A DNA stretch of 64,000 nucleotides from a virus: positions 32,187 to 96,186 of the IMG/VR virus record IMGVR_UViG_3300034759_000344. One strand, written 5' to 3'. A model generated the notes under the pieces. That model did not search any database, was not told where the DNA came from, and was given only the letters and a program-made list of their open reading frames with translations. Of the stretch, positions 7,902 through 14,935 are shown one piece after another. The position numbers and the translations under genes are program-made. How positions within the stretch are numbered: position 1 is the stretch's first letter; each line of letters begins with the position of its first letter.

Positions 7902-9841
7902 CAGATATTATTATAAAAACAGCTCAAGCATTTGTCAATAGGGGATACCATGTAGTTCCAACAAAAAATAAGGCGGCAACCATCAAATGGGGGAACCTCC
8001 TGGAGAAAGAACCATGTCTACCTCCTAATATAGAAGAGGAACTAGCTTTGGTACTCGGCGAGGATCTAATAGTACTGGACTTTGAAACGGAAGAAGTTTA
8101 CCAGAAGTTCTTAACCCTTTGTGAGGCATTTAAAATTGATTTAAACACCACCTGGCAGGTAAAAACTAAACGTGGATACCACATCTACTTCAAGAGCAGC
8201 ATCATCTGTACCAATCCAGTAAAACACTCTTCCGTTTGGGGGGAATTTGAACTAAGAACTGGAAAGCAGTACTGCCTCATACCACCTTCTAAAATAACTC
8301 AAACTGGAGCAGAATATAAATGGATAGTTAAACCTAACTTCCTAGATAACTCTGAATGTGAAGAAGATAATCTAATGGAATTCCTAACTGTAAGACCAGT
8401 ATACCGTCTATTCCTAGACTTACTAACTGAAAATAGTGCTGAGAAATCTGATACTGGTAATGAAAAAGGAATGGTAGGTGAAAGTTCTTCTTCTGTTTTT
8501 AACACAAATAAAGAGCAAAATATCTTTACTTGTGTTAAAAACAAAGACAACGTTCAACTTAAAAACAGTTTAGTGAGAGAGGAAGTTAGGTTGAACAACA
8601 ACTCCAGTTTGTGTTTTAAGGCCTTTCAAGAGTTCTTTGGTATTGATGTGGATTCTAATATGGGAAGCTATATTCACTGTATCTTTAGAGATGAGACCAG
8701 ACCTTCTACTAAGTTTACAGTTTTAGAGGACGGCCACATAGGTTATAGAGAGTATCACGGTACTGATGGTATTTACACTTATAAGTGGGAGACTGCTTTT
8801 TATGCTTTACTATATGGAATCCCTCTTTGTGAGGTTAAGATAGAGGATAGAGAAGATTTTAGAGATAAGTTAAGCTTTATTATTAGGGGTTTAGAAGGTT
8901 ATTTTAAGGATATGGAAGCTGAAAAGGGGAGCTATCGCAGGATTAAGCTTCTGGCTAAAATACTTTCTCATTTAAATTTGAGCGATGAGGACAGGGATTT
9001 GCTTATTGATGCCTGGAAAATGGTGGAATTGAGCTATCACGGAAGTGGAAGCCGGACGGTTTTTTGGCTTTCCTGCAGGGATTTAGCACGCATGCTTAGG
9101 TTGTATACTCCAGGTGGAAATTTGAATATATACAAAGCTAACCGCATACTTAACTTTTTCTGCATATTGGGATTGCTTAACAAAGTAGGGTGCACCAGCA
9201 GAACCCATGCTGATGAATACGTATTTGGTGATGTTCGTGAAGGCGTAATTGAGAAGCTGGCTGGGTACAATACTTATTCTTTCTCTAAGGCAAAAGCAGC
9301 AAAGATTATAGGTGAGTATGAAGCAAGTTTGATATATAGAAGGAATTGTGTTAAAATAGATGATGTAGATATAAACGATGTATATACACATTTAGTAAGT
9401 AGAGAAAGAGGTGAGAGTGTTGGAGGAGAGAATTCCTGCGAAGAACTTGGAAGCTGTGGATCAGTCGCTGTCTGCACCGGAGGAGAAGACGATGGAGGAG
9501 GTGATGGAAGAGGAGGAGGAGATGCTGTCGGGGAAGGTAGCGTATTGCACGGTGAAGGAAGTGGCCGAGGAATTGAATATGAGCCCTTTGACGATAAGGA
9601 GCTATATTCGGAATGGCAAGCTGCGTGCGAAGAAGATAGGAAAGTCATACTACGTTTCGGAGCAGGACTTGGAGAGGCTCAAAGAAATGCATCAGGTGGC
9701 AGGAAGAAAAAGAAAGGAAGAAAGGAGTTCACTGTCAGTATCCGCCCTAACCGATACCGAAAAATTTTACGAGGAGCCGCCGGGAAAGCCCACCCTTTTA
9801 AGGGTGGGATGAGAGGCGGCAAGGCCTGGCCTGGGCCCTGA
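7898..9841 (+). CDS. prim-pol type primase, C-terminus uncertain
   Basis: The N-terminal 170 residues match the bifunctional primase-polymerase fold: IVLDFETEE (acidic motif), RGYHIYFK (His motif) and FELRTGKQYCLIPPS. Around residues 250-290, HCIFRDETRPSTKF resembles a degenerate DnaG zinc finger, followed by a helical region to about residue 505. The start overlaps the polymerase stop (ATGA) with a GGAGG site upstream. After about 9410 the frame becomes Gly/Glu/Asp-rich and looks like the shadow of the HTH gene in another frame, so the real end may be near 9400. A 48-base palindrome lies in frame in the linker at 8495-8542. Confidence 0.82.
   Translation: MTDIIIKTAQAFVNRGYHVVPTKNKAATIKWGNLLEKEPCLPPNIEEELALVLGEDLIVLDFETEEVYQKFLTLCEAFKIDLNTTWQVKTKRGYHIYFKSSIICTNPVKHSSVWGEFELRTGKQYCLIPPSKITQTGAEYKWIVKPNFLDNSECEEDNLMEFLTVRPVYRLFLDLLTENSAEKSDTGNEKGMVGESSSSVFNTNKEQNIFTCVKNKDNVQLKNSLVREEVRLNNNSSLCFKAFQEFFGIDVDSNMGSYIHCIFRDETRPSTKFTVLEDGHIGYREYHGTDGIYTYKWETAFYALLYGIPLCEVKIEDREDFRDKLSFIIRGLEGYFKDMEAEKGSYRRIKLLAKILSHLNLSDEDRDLLIDAWKMVELSYHGSGSRTVFWLSCRDLARMLRLYTPGGNLNIYKANRILNFFCILGLLNKVGCTSRTHADEYVFGDVREGVIEKLAGYNTYSFSKAKAAKIIGEYEASLIYRRNCVKIDDVDINDVYTHLVSRERGESVGGENSCEELGSCGSVAVCTGGEDDGGGDGRGGGDAVGEGSVLHGEGSGRGIEYEPFDDKELYSEWQAACEEDRKVILRFGAGLGEAQRNASGGRKKKKGRKEFTVSIRPNRYRKILRGAAGKAHPFKGGMRGGKAWPGP
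8495..8542. repeat. palindromic repeat copy 1, in frame inside the primase gene
   Basis: Two 20-base arms, GTTTTTAACACAAATAAAGA and the inverse of GTTTTTAACACAAGTAAAGA, differ by one base and flank a short loop. The same element occurs at 63100-63146 and 63194-63242. Here it encodes part of the linker (FNTNKEQNIFTCVKN) between the two primase domains. Confidence 0.85.
9420..9812 (+). CDS. HTH DNA-binding protein (excisionase/MerR-like)
   Basis: The frame is open from GTG 9411. I prefer TTG 9420 because AGAGGTG sits six bases before it, giving about 130 residues. An acidic N-terminus (EEVMEEEEEM) precedes a clear HTH_17 domain: YCTVKEVAEELNMSPLTIRS, then GKLRAKKIGKSYYV and DLERLKE. It overlaps the 3' end of the primase frame by 420 bases in a different frame, and this frame carries the recognisable domain. 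The last residues (about KPTLLRVG) and the stop codon are encoded by the left hairpin of an inserted IS605-derived element. Confidence 0.8.
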   Translation: MEERIPAKNLEAVDQSLSAPEEKTMEEVMEEEEEMLSGKVAYCTVKEVAEELNMSPLTIRSYIRNGKLRAKKIGKSYYVSEQDLERLKEMHQVAGRKRKEERSSLSVSALTDTEKFYEEPPGKPTLLRVG

Positions 9842-9986
9842 ACAGGCCGTAGGGCTGGACCGGCCCGAACTTAAGCCTTCGGAGAGAGAAGCCGCTGTGC
9901 GGGTGCTGGGGAGCAACCCCTACATCCGCGTAAGCTTTCCTCGGTGAAAGAGGAAGCCCACCCCTTTAGGGGTGGGAGGAGGTCAC
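9786..9986 (+). mobile_element. IS605-derived mini-element with omega-RNA-like sequence
   Basis: A left hairpin (CCCACCCTT/AAGGGTGGG, 9789-9808) and a right hairpin (CCCACCCC TTTA GGGGTGGG) ending in GGAGGTCAC frame about 200 GC-rich, highly structured bases without a transposase or tnpB. The 3' half (AGAGGAAGCCCACCCC then hairpin) looks like the 3' omega-RNA/right end of TnpB elements. In such elements the guide is the flanking DNA, here starting at 9987. It would have to be mobilised or used by a TnpA/TnpB acting in trans. Confidence 0.6.
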
Positions 9987-10046
9987 AGCTTTGGGATAAG
10001 CACCGAAAGCAGGCAGCTTCAGGTTCTCAATGATAGCTTTTCAGTT

Positions 10047-10096
10047 CTTGAATAAAAGTTTTTCGCAGCTTGAATAAAAATTTTACATAATGTAAA
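10047..10096. promoter_or_regulatory. operator-like repeats in the convergence zone
   Basis: CTTGAATAAAA occurs twice, 22 bases apart (10047 and 10069), next to a 15-base near-perfect palindrome TTTACATAATGTAAA (82-96 of that line, 10082-10096). The stretch 9987-10129 holds no gene. These repeats lie upstream of the promoter at 10130 and could bind a regulator. Confidence 0.35.
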
Positions 10097-10129
10097 TTAT
10101 GGGAACTAAAAATTTTTTGGGATTACCTG

Positions 10130-10158
10130 TTGACACATGGGCATATAAGTTATAAAAT
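10130..10158 (+). promoter_or_regulatory. sigma70-type promoter for a structured RNA
   Basis: TTGACA at 10130-10135, a 17-base spacer, then TAAAAT at 10153-10158. A transcript would begin near 10165, at the base of the 16-bp stem of the downstream RNA. No coding frame follows on the + strand, so the promoter appears to serve an RNA. Confidence 0.6.
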
Positions 10159-10161
10159 ATA

Positions 10162-10328
10162 ATTGCTTCCTGGTTGTATCCCTCTGCAAGGCAGAGGTAC
10201 CTATCCAACCCCAAGACAACCAGGAAGCAATTTACGGGGACGGAACAGCCCTTTGAGCGTGGGTAATCTGGTAACAGAAGTTACCTTGACCACGAAGCCA
10301 CCACCTCTACAGGTGGTTGGTAGTTCAC
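10162..10328 (+). ncRNA. structured RNA, TnpB omega-RNA-like, stand-alone
   Basis: A 16-bp perfect stem (ATTGCTTCCTGGTTGT at 10162-10177 with its complement at 10216-10231) encloses a hairpin CCTCTGC/GCAGAGG. A second half follows with GGTAAC-AGAA-GTTACC and a terminal CCACCTC/GGTGG hairpin ending in GTAGTTCAC, typical of a TnpB-element right end. In one frame the 3' half reads VTEVTLTTKPPP, which looks like a worn tnpB C-terminus. The next bases (ACCTTTCTACCGTAAG) would be the guide. It is a remnant of a transposon or a retained guide RNA. Confidence 0.55.
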
Positions 10329-10831
10329 ACCTTTCTACCGTAAGAATCTATTAAGCGGTCAATAAGTTCCAGCTCTTCGGTGCTGTCTTCCTCTTCCTGA
10401 ACATCCAGATCTTCTAGCATCTCTTCTTCCTCTTCTTCAAACTCTCCCTCGGCAGCTGCTATGTTCAGCTTCATATCGGAAAGATCTTCTATCCTGGATA
10501 AAGATACGAAAACAACTACGTTTCCCTTTTTAGAAGATTTGGATTTTTTGTTTCTCAAGTATACGTATCTTAACACTCCCTCGGAAGCTAAAAGATCCAG
10601 ATACTCGCTGATTCTGGGTATTTTGCGGAAAGGCAGCTCTTCTATAAACAGGTCATAGGTTGGAGGTTTACACACCACTTCTCTTTTGTAATTGATGCCT
10701 TCTGCATGTCTTAAAAGCTGGATCAGGAAAAGTTTAGCCGCACTCCATCCTTTGCGATAATCAGCAGAAGTATTCATTCTGCAGATAGCATTAACGATAT
10801 CCGGTATGTTTAACAGGTTACTTTCTGCCAT
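10325..10831 (-). CDS. unknown acidic-tailed protein, possible winged helix
   Basis: 168 residues, unrecognised. The first 110 residues are mixed helix/strand with a possible winged-helix arrangement (KIPRISEYLDLLASEGVLRY then a KKSKSSKKGN loop). The last 50 are strongly acidic (EFEEEEEEMLEDLDVQEEED), as in proteins that mimic DNA or bind basic partners. It overlaps the upstream gene by 14 bases. Its stop codon TGA is contributed by the TTCAC end of the adjacent IS605-derived element. Confidence 0.7.
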   Translation of the reverse strand: MAESNLLNIPDIVNAICRMNTSADYRKGWSAAKLFLIQLLRHAEGINYKREVVCKPPTYDLFIEELPFRKIPRISEYLDLLASEGVLRYVYLRNKKSKSSKKGNVVVFVSLSRIEDLSDMKLNIAAAEGEFEEEEEEMLEDLDVQEEEDSTEELELIDRLIDSYGRKV

Positions 10832-11396
10832 AGCGGTTCACCTTAGCTTGGTTCAGTATTTTACGCAAATCAGTATCCATTTTACTTTCTTTGATAATTA
10901 GTTCCGGTATGGAAAGAAAAGCACGATTTTCTATAAGTAGGACGGCATTGTTAATATTGTATTCCAGATCCCCGAAGATTAGCTTGGTGGCGTGGGGTGT
11001 GGAAACGACTTGTAGGTTTACCGCTAAATGGTCGTTACCGCTGGATAGGATGCTTACTTCCGGAAATAGGCTTTGTTCCAATACGTTGAGCCAGCGGGTG
11101 TAGGATATGTAGTTCTTTAAATACTTTCGAAGCAGGATACTGCGCCTGATCATCAGGAAATTATTGAGGTGCAAAGTTAAGTTTTCATCTTTTCTCTTTT
11201 TAGAGAAGTTTATCACTTGTTCTATAGATTGAGCTATACTAATAGTTCGCTTACTTTTAGTAAGTTCGCTTAGTATGTACTGGCTTATGTAGCACAGCTC
11301 GGTCTTTTCATGGTACAAGATGTGGGGAATCACCCCTATCCACTTTACCTTCTCCTTAGGCATTGGTGCTTGGTGGTATTTTATTTTTATGAACAT
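10818..11396 (-). CDS. unknown protein of the leftward early operon
   Basis: 192 residues, rich in Ile, Lys and Leu, with no motif I recognise (start MFIKIKYHQAPMPKEKVKWI). Lys/Arg clusters near residues 45-95 would fit nucleic-acid binding, but this is weak. It is preceded by AAGGAGGG and sits between the metallophosphoesterase and the acidic protein in an operon driven from about 12.35 kb. It ends in NRYGRK, and the neighbouring protein ends in DSYGRKV, a small curiosity. Confidence 0.7.
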   Translation of the reverse strand: MFIKIKYHQAPMPKEKVKWIGVIPHILYHEKTELCYISQYILSELTKSKRTISIAQSIEQVINFSKKRKDENLTLHLNNFLMIRRSILLRKYLKNYISYTRWLNVLEQSLFPEVSILSSGNDHLAVNLQVVSTPHATKLIFGDLEYNINNAVLLIENRAFLSIPELIIKESKMDTDLRKILNQAKVNRYGRK

Positions 11397-11408
11397 ACCC
11401 TTCCTCCT

Positions 11409-12236
11409 TTACAGTTCACAGGTTTTGATTTCGATTCTTCCTCGGTACTGCCTTTTAGGACCGTAAGGGCTTTCAGTTCCGTAAAAAGTTATTTCATTCA
11501 TACATTGTGCAGGGGGTGGATAGCCATGCTTTCTGGCATATCCACCGTAATTCAGGAAGGAGGGAGTGAGTACTATAAATTGTGATTTCTCAATTACGTT
11601 GAGGTTGCGAAGATCTGGAAGGTGATAACTGGTAGTAATTACCTGGGAAGTGTGCAGGTGGGAGACTACTACCACATCGGCCAGTATGGTTCTTCCGAAC
11701 CTTTCCATCATGTTGGATTTGGCTCCAGCGGTTCTTCCTCCCCCGTATCCATGTGTTTGGTACAGAGTGTACACAAAAGGTTTTTTATTGTAACTTTTTG
11801 ACCCTACTCTTACCACATGCAATATGGATACTGGATTGAAAGGTACTCCCAGTATGTAGGCAATCTCTTTTCCGTAGTCGTGGCCGTCGCTGCGCTTGTC
11901 GTGGTTTCCGGATACAACTCCTAATATCTGGTCTTTAATAGGCTTCAGGTACTCTAAAGCTACATCCACTTGTTGGTCTGGTGAGGTGTACTTGAGCTGG
12001 TAGATGTCTCCCTTTGAAGTTCTGGTAACACATTCAACAATGTCTCCATTGATGAGTACTAGGTTGCCGGTTTCCTTGATGTAGCCGATGACTCTTTGCA
12101 GCATCTTTTCGTCGCACAGTGGGCTTCCAATGTGGATATCAGAGAGGACGTTAATAGTGAGTAGCTCTTTATCAGGGAAATCCCAGCGAAGTATTTCGAT
12201 GGATGTGTCCAACGTCTTCTTTGACACTTCCTGCAT
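11409..12236 (-). CDS. metallophosphoesterase (calcineurin-like)
   Basis: Two-metal phosphoesterase, probably a nuclease or phosphatase of the Mre11/SbcD-like fold. The motif set is complete: SDIHIG (D33, H35), INGDIVE (D65), SGNHD (N111, H112), a later THGYGGG and SHLH. Length (about 275) fits a stand-alone catalytic domain. ATG 12236 follows AAGGGGGG; an upstream ATG at 12251 lies inside the ribosome site. It is the first gene after the promoter/attenuator at 12.3 kb. The substrate cannot be told; a DNA-end-processing role is inferred from the phage context. Confidence 0.88.
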   Translation of the reverse strand: MQEVSKKTLDTSIEILRWDFPDKELLTINVLSDIHIGSPLCDEKMLQRVIGYIKETGNLVLINGDIVECVTRTSKGDIYQLKYTSPDQQVDVALEYLKPIKDQILGVVSGNHDKRSDGHDYGKEIAYILGVPFNPVSILHVVRVGSKSYNKKPFVYTLYQTHGYGGGRTAGAKSNMMERFGRTILADVVVVSHLHTSQVITTSYHLPDLRNLNVIEKSQFIVLTPSFLNYGGYARKHGYPPPAQCMNEITFYGTESPYGPKRQYRGRIEIKTCEL

Positions 12237-12283
12237 ATTCCCCCCTTCCATTATCTAAACTATGTTATAGTTGAACGGGCCTT

Positions 12284-12314
12284 AACAAAAGAAAAGGGAG
12301 CCTTTCAGCTCCCT
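12284..12314 (-). terminator. intrinsic terminator or attenuator in the leader
   Basis: On the minus strand AGGGAGC-TGAAAG-GCTCCCT is followed by TTTTCTTTTGTT. It sits about 30 bases downstream of a consensus promoter start and upstream of the metallophosphoesterase gene. Arms ATAGTTGAA and TTCAACTAT (12318-12326, 12267-12275) flank it and could pair. It may end transcripts of the fibre array, attenuate the early operon, or both. Confidence 0.8.
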
Positions 12315-12349
12315 GCATTCAACTATTTAGTTATAGAAACTCTAATTAT

Positions 12350-12378
12350 ATTATATGTGTAAACAGTCATTTTGTCAA
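12350..12378 (-). promoter_or_regulatory. consensus sigma70 promoter
   Basis: TTGACA (12378-12373), a 17-base spacer and TATAAT (12355-12350) on the minus strand: a perfect match to the vegetative consensus. The start would be near 12343. The -35 box overlaps the last codons of the small gene at 12375-12491. It should drive the leftward operon 12236 to 10325. Confidence 0.85.
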
Positions 12379-12491
12379 CAGTATTTTAACTTATCTAATT
12401 TCTCGTCCGTTTCCCATTGCTTCCTTTTGATGTGTTCAAGGTCATTTTTTAGAACAGCAAGTGTTATTCTCCCGTTGTTGTTCTCAGCCAT
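12375..12491 (-). CDS. 38-residue coiled-coil protein
   Basis: A short frame starting MAENNNGRITLAVLKNDLEH and ending in DKLKYC, preceded by AGGGGGTGTG. The ITLAVLKNDLEHIKRKQ pattern looks like the N-terminal helix of XhlA/hemolysin-type proteins, but there is no membrane segment here. It overlaps the -35 box of the downstream promoter. It is small and unproven, though the ribosome site and position between genes support it. Confidence 0.5.
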   Translation of the reverse strand: MAENNNGRITLAVLKNDLEHIKRKQWETDEKLDKLKYC

Positions 12492-12520
12492 CGCCACACC
12501 CCCTAATACAAGCAGGATAG

Positions 12521-12925
12521 CTATCCAAGCAGTTTTTCCAGCACAGCTTCAAAGATTTTTTGGTCAGCATACTGCCAGGTAAGTTGGTCTACGTGCTGAT
12601 TGGCTATGACAAGTACATTGTCTTTGGTCATGGGGATAATTCCTGCTTGGAATGGATCATGTGGCTGAAGGTATAGAAGTTTTCCATCCACATACACGAG
12701 ATATACTTCACCATCATCTGGAACGTCTTCACGAGCAACGATTTTTTCTGGTGGAACACCGTTGATAGGAGTTTGTTTATCCCAAATCTCAATTCTAAAG
12801 CGAGAACGCTCCTGCTCAAATATGGCTTGCTGATCTACTTGAGACAAAGCAGTTTCGATTTCAGATAGAGTTTTAGTTATTCCAACTTCATTTAAACGTT
12901 GCCAAACTTGAAGCTCAGTTAACAT
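12521..12925 (-). CDS. unknown protein at the end of the fibre array
   Basis: 134 residues, unrecognised. The start is helical (LTELQVWQRLNEVGITKTLS), then a beta-rich middle with GEVYLVYVDGKLLYLQPHDP and a helical C-terminus ending KIFEAVLEKLLG. It lies last in the leftward late array, directly after the Kelch adhesin, with a GGAAGTG-type ribosome site. Position suggests a fibre-associated or chaperone-like protein, but nothing in the sequence decides it. Confidence 0.65.
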   Translation of the reverse strand: MLTELQVWQRLNEVGITKTLSEIETALSQVDQQAIFEQERSRFRIEIWDKQTPINGVPPEKIVAREDVPDDGEVYLVYVDGKLLYLQPHDPFQAGIIPMTKDNVLVIANQHVDQLTWQYADQKIFEAVLEKLLG

Positions 12926-12949
12926 AGTTTCACTTCCTTTCGATATTCT

Positions 12950-13924
12950 TTATGCTTTAATGGACAGATAAGATAACAAGGTATTTAACCCTACAATAAT
13001 AGAAGAAGTGATATATTCTTCATTAACACTAAGATAGTTACTACCGTAGCCACCTATAGCATAGATTTGATTTTTAACAGGTGATACTGCTACTAACCCC
13101 CCTCTTGCAGTAGGCATTGAGGGTTTTGAAGACCATGTATTGGTATCAGAATCATACACTTCATTAGTGGAAAGATTTCCCGGATTTATGCCACCTATGG
13201 CATAGACTTTACCGTCTCTTGGGGATGTTGCGGCAAGAACATTCCTTGCGGTAGGCATTGGAGCTTTTGTAGTCCAAGTATTAGTATAAGGGTCGTATTC
13301 TTCATTAGTAGCAAGATATGAGCCGTTATAACCACCTATGGCATAGATTTTACCATTTCCTGGTGACGCAGCTGCCAAAGCATTCCTTGCGGTGGGCATA
13401 TTTGCTTTAGCAGTCCACGTGTTGGTATCAGGATCATATTCTTCATTAGTGGAAAGGTAAACACTGTTATAACCACCTATGGCATAGACTTTATTGTTCA
13501 CCGCTTCTGCAGCAAAAAATGACCGCACAGTGGACATATTTGCTTTAGCAGTCCACGTGTTGGTATCAGGATCATATTCTTCATTAGTGGAAAGGTTTGG
13601 GGTGCCACTATTTCTTCCTCCGATAACATAAACTTTACCATTTCCTGGTGATACAGCTACTGCACCTTCTCGAGCAGTAGGCATTGGAGCTTTAGTAGTC
13701 CAAGTATTAGTATAAGGGTCGTATTCTTCATTAGTAGCAAGATATGAGCCGTTATAACCACCTATGGCATAGATTTTACCATTTCCTGGTGACGCAGCTG
13801 CCAAGTATCTTCTTGCGGTAGGCATTGGTGCTTCTGTGGTCCATCCCTCTCCCACACTTTTCAATTTCTTAGCCAAGGCATATCCTATTACATCCATCGA
13901 TGTTGTTTCTACCTCCTTTCCCAT
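12950..13924 (-). CDS. Kelch-repeat tail adhesin
   Basis: 324 residues with about six Kelch blades of roughly 47-49 residues, each containing KIYAIGGYN or a variant, TNEEYDP and NTWTTKAPMPTAR. These form a beta-propeller, probably a receptor-binding tip. The N-terminus (MDVIGYALAKKLKSV) resembles short attachment segments of Firmicute phage fibre proteins. DNA repeats between blades are almost identical (13260-13400 and 13680-13820), a sign of recent blade duplication. It acts outside the virion in host recognition. Confidence 0.88.
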   Translation of the reverse strand: MGKEVETTSMDVIGYALAKKLKSVGEGWTTEAPMPTARRYLAAASPGNGKIYAIGGYNGSYLATNEEYDPYTNTWTTKAPMPTAREGAVAVSPGNGKVYVIGGRNSGTPNLSTNEEYDPDTNTWTAKANMSTVRSFFAAEAVNNKVYAIGGYNSVYLSTNEEYDPDTNTWTAKANMPTARNALAAASPGNGKIYAIGGYNGSYLATNEEYDPYTNTWTTKAPMPTARNVLAATSPRDGKVYAIGGINPGNLSTNEVYDSDTNTWSSKPSMPTARGGLVAVSPVKNQIYAIGGYGSNYLSVNEEYITSSIIVGLNTLLSYLSIKA

Positions 13925-13942
13925 TACGGTCGAGGTGGTTGA

Positions 13943-14404
13943 TTACGATACACTCCTTGTTATAGAAGTTACGTTTCCGTTAGCATCGTAACTGAGTGTA
14001 GTAGTTATTGTCTGACCTGCCACTTCCTCGGTTACCGTAGTGAGATTTCCGTTCGCATCATAAGTTAGGGTTGTGGTTTTCACAATTGTTTCTCCATTTT
14101 TTTCAACCACAGTAGACACGTTCCCACCGGCGTCGTAGGTTACTTCTGTTGTTCTGGTGTCAATCTGTTGGTTGAGAGCCATAAAAAGATTAACATCCTG
14201 GTTGCTACTTCCAAGTATGGCATAATCCCCGCCACCGCCTCCAGAAGGAGCGTCGATAAATTCCAGCCCGTCCTCAGTAGCCTTGACAGCAACAACCTTT
14301 CCACCAGCCCCAGTATATGAGCTGGGAGTATCGGAAAGAGAAGCAAAGGAGGCAAGAATTTCTTTCAAATCTCCTGACGTTTCATCGAGGATTATCACTT
14401 TCAT
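13943..14404 (-). CDS. small tail-fibre protein with YD-type repeats
   Basis: 153 residues. The N-terminal part ends in GKVVAVKATEDGLEFID, a motif frequent in phage fibre proteins that carry a GKVLAVNATGTGLEF signature. A glycine hinge (GGGGG) follows, then repeats TYDAGGNVSTV, TYDANGNLTTV and SYDANGNVTSI, like RHS/YD repeats. Probably a trimeric or beta-solenoid segment of the fibre. It starts four bases from the previous gene, so the fibre genes form one operon. Confidence 0.7.
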   Translation of the reverse strand: MKVIILDETSGDLKEILASFASLSDTPSSYTGAGGKVVAVKATEDGLEFIDAPSGGGGGDYAILGSSNQDVNLFMALNQQIDTRTTEVTYDAGGNVSTVVEKNGETIVKTTTLTYDANGNLTTVTEEVAGQTITTTLSYDANGNVTSITRSVS

Positions 14405-14407
14405 CGC

Positions 14408-14920
14408 TTATGCCCTCACAATCAAGAAAGTGTCTGGTTCAAACTTGATTTTGTCAGTGCTAATCGCCCTTCCGATATATTGAACAATGTTTCCAGAACC
14501 GCCTGGTGGAGTAGTCGTAACCTGTCCAGGAGTCGTGGCAAGGAAATATTTGCTTCCTGTAGTGAACCCAGAGCCGGGTAAAAATCCATCAGTATACACC
14601 GAAACATTACTGCCAGCGGTTGCTGCTTCTTTCACGTATCCGACAGCAGGTTTGGTAGCATCTGTTGCATCTGCCTTCCTGGCTTTAAGAGTTCCTGCGT
14701 CGTCGTATATATTCACCACGTCATTAGCCGCAAGGTCCTCTCCAGCCTGGACAACGATAACTTCAGCACCAATACCCTCAGGCATAACGGTGTCATCGAG
14801 CTTCCCGTCGCTTCCAAGGGCAACGATTTTCCCAGCATCAGCCGCACCAGACGATTGAACCGTTGCCTCTACTTCCTCGAGATTTCCAGTTGTTCCAACC
14901 TTCAAATATTTTTCAGCCAT
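14408..14920 (-). CDS. tail-fibre-associated protein
   Basis: 170 residues, beta-rich, no Cys. It contains GKIVALGSDGKLDDTVMP, common in collar and fibre proteins, and a second domain with DLAANDVVNIYDDAGTLKAR and ATKPAVGYVKEAA, a small beta-barrel seen in many phage decoration or fibre proteins. It most likely forms an oligomeric fibre segment next to its similar neighbour at 14936. Confidence 0.68.
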   Translation of the reverse strand: MAEKYLKVGTTGNLEEVEATVQSSGAADAGKIVALGSDGKLDDTVMPEGIGAEVIVVQAGEDLAANDVVNIYDDAGTLKARKADATDATKPAVGYVKEAATAGSNVSVYTDGFLPGSGFTTGSKYFLATTPGQVTTTPPGGSGNIVQYIGRAISTDKIKFEPDTFLIVRA

Positions 14921-14935
14921 GACTTAATGACCTCC

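Noticed and set aside
10163-10354. 63-residue + strand frame in the 10.2 kb element
   Set aside because: No ribosome site; the readable TTKPPP-type segment is better explained as a remnant of the tnpB 3' end overlapping the guide RNA.
14140-14355. Second minus-strand frame inside the 13943 fibre gene
   Set aside because: No start signal, no motif, and fully contained in a better supported gene.
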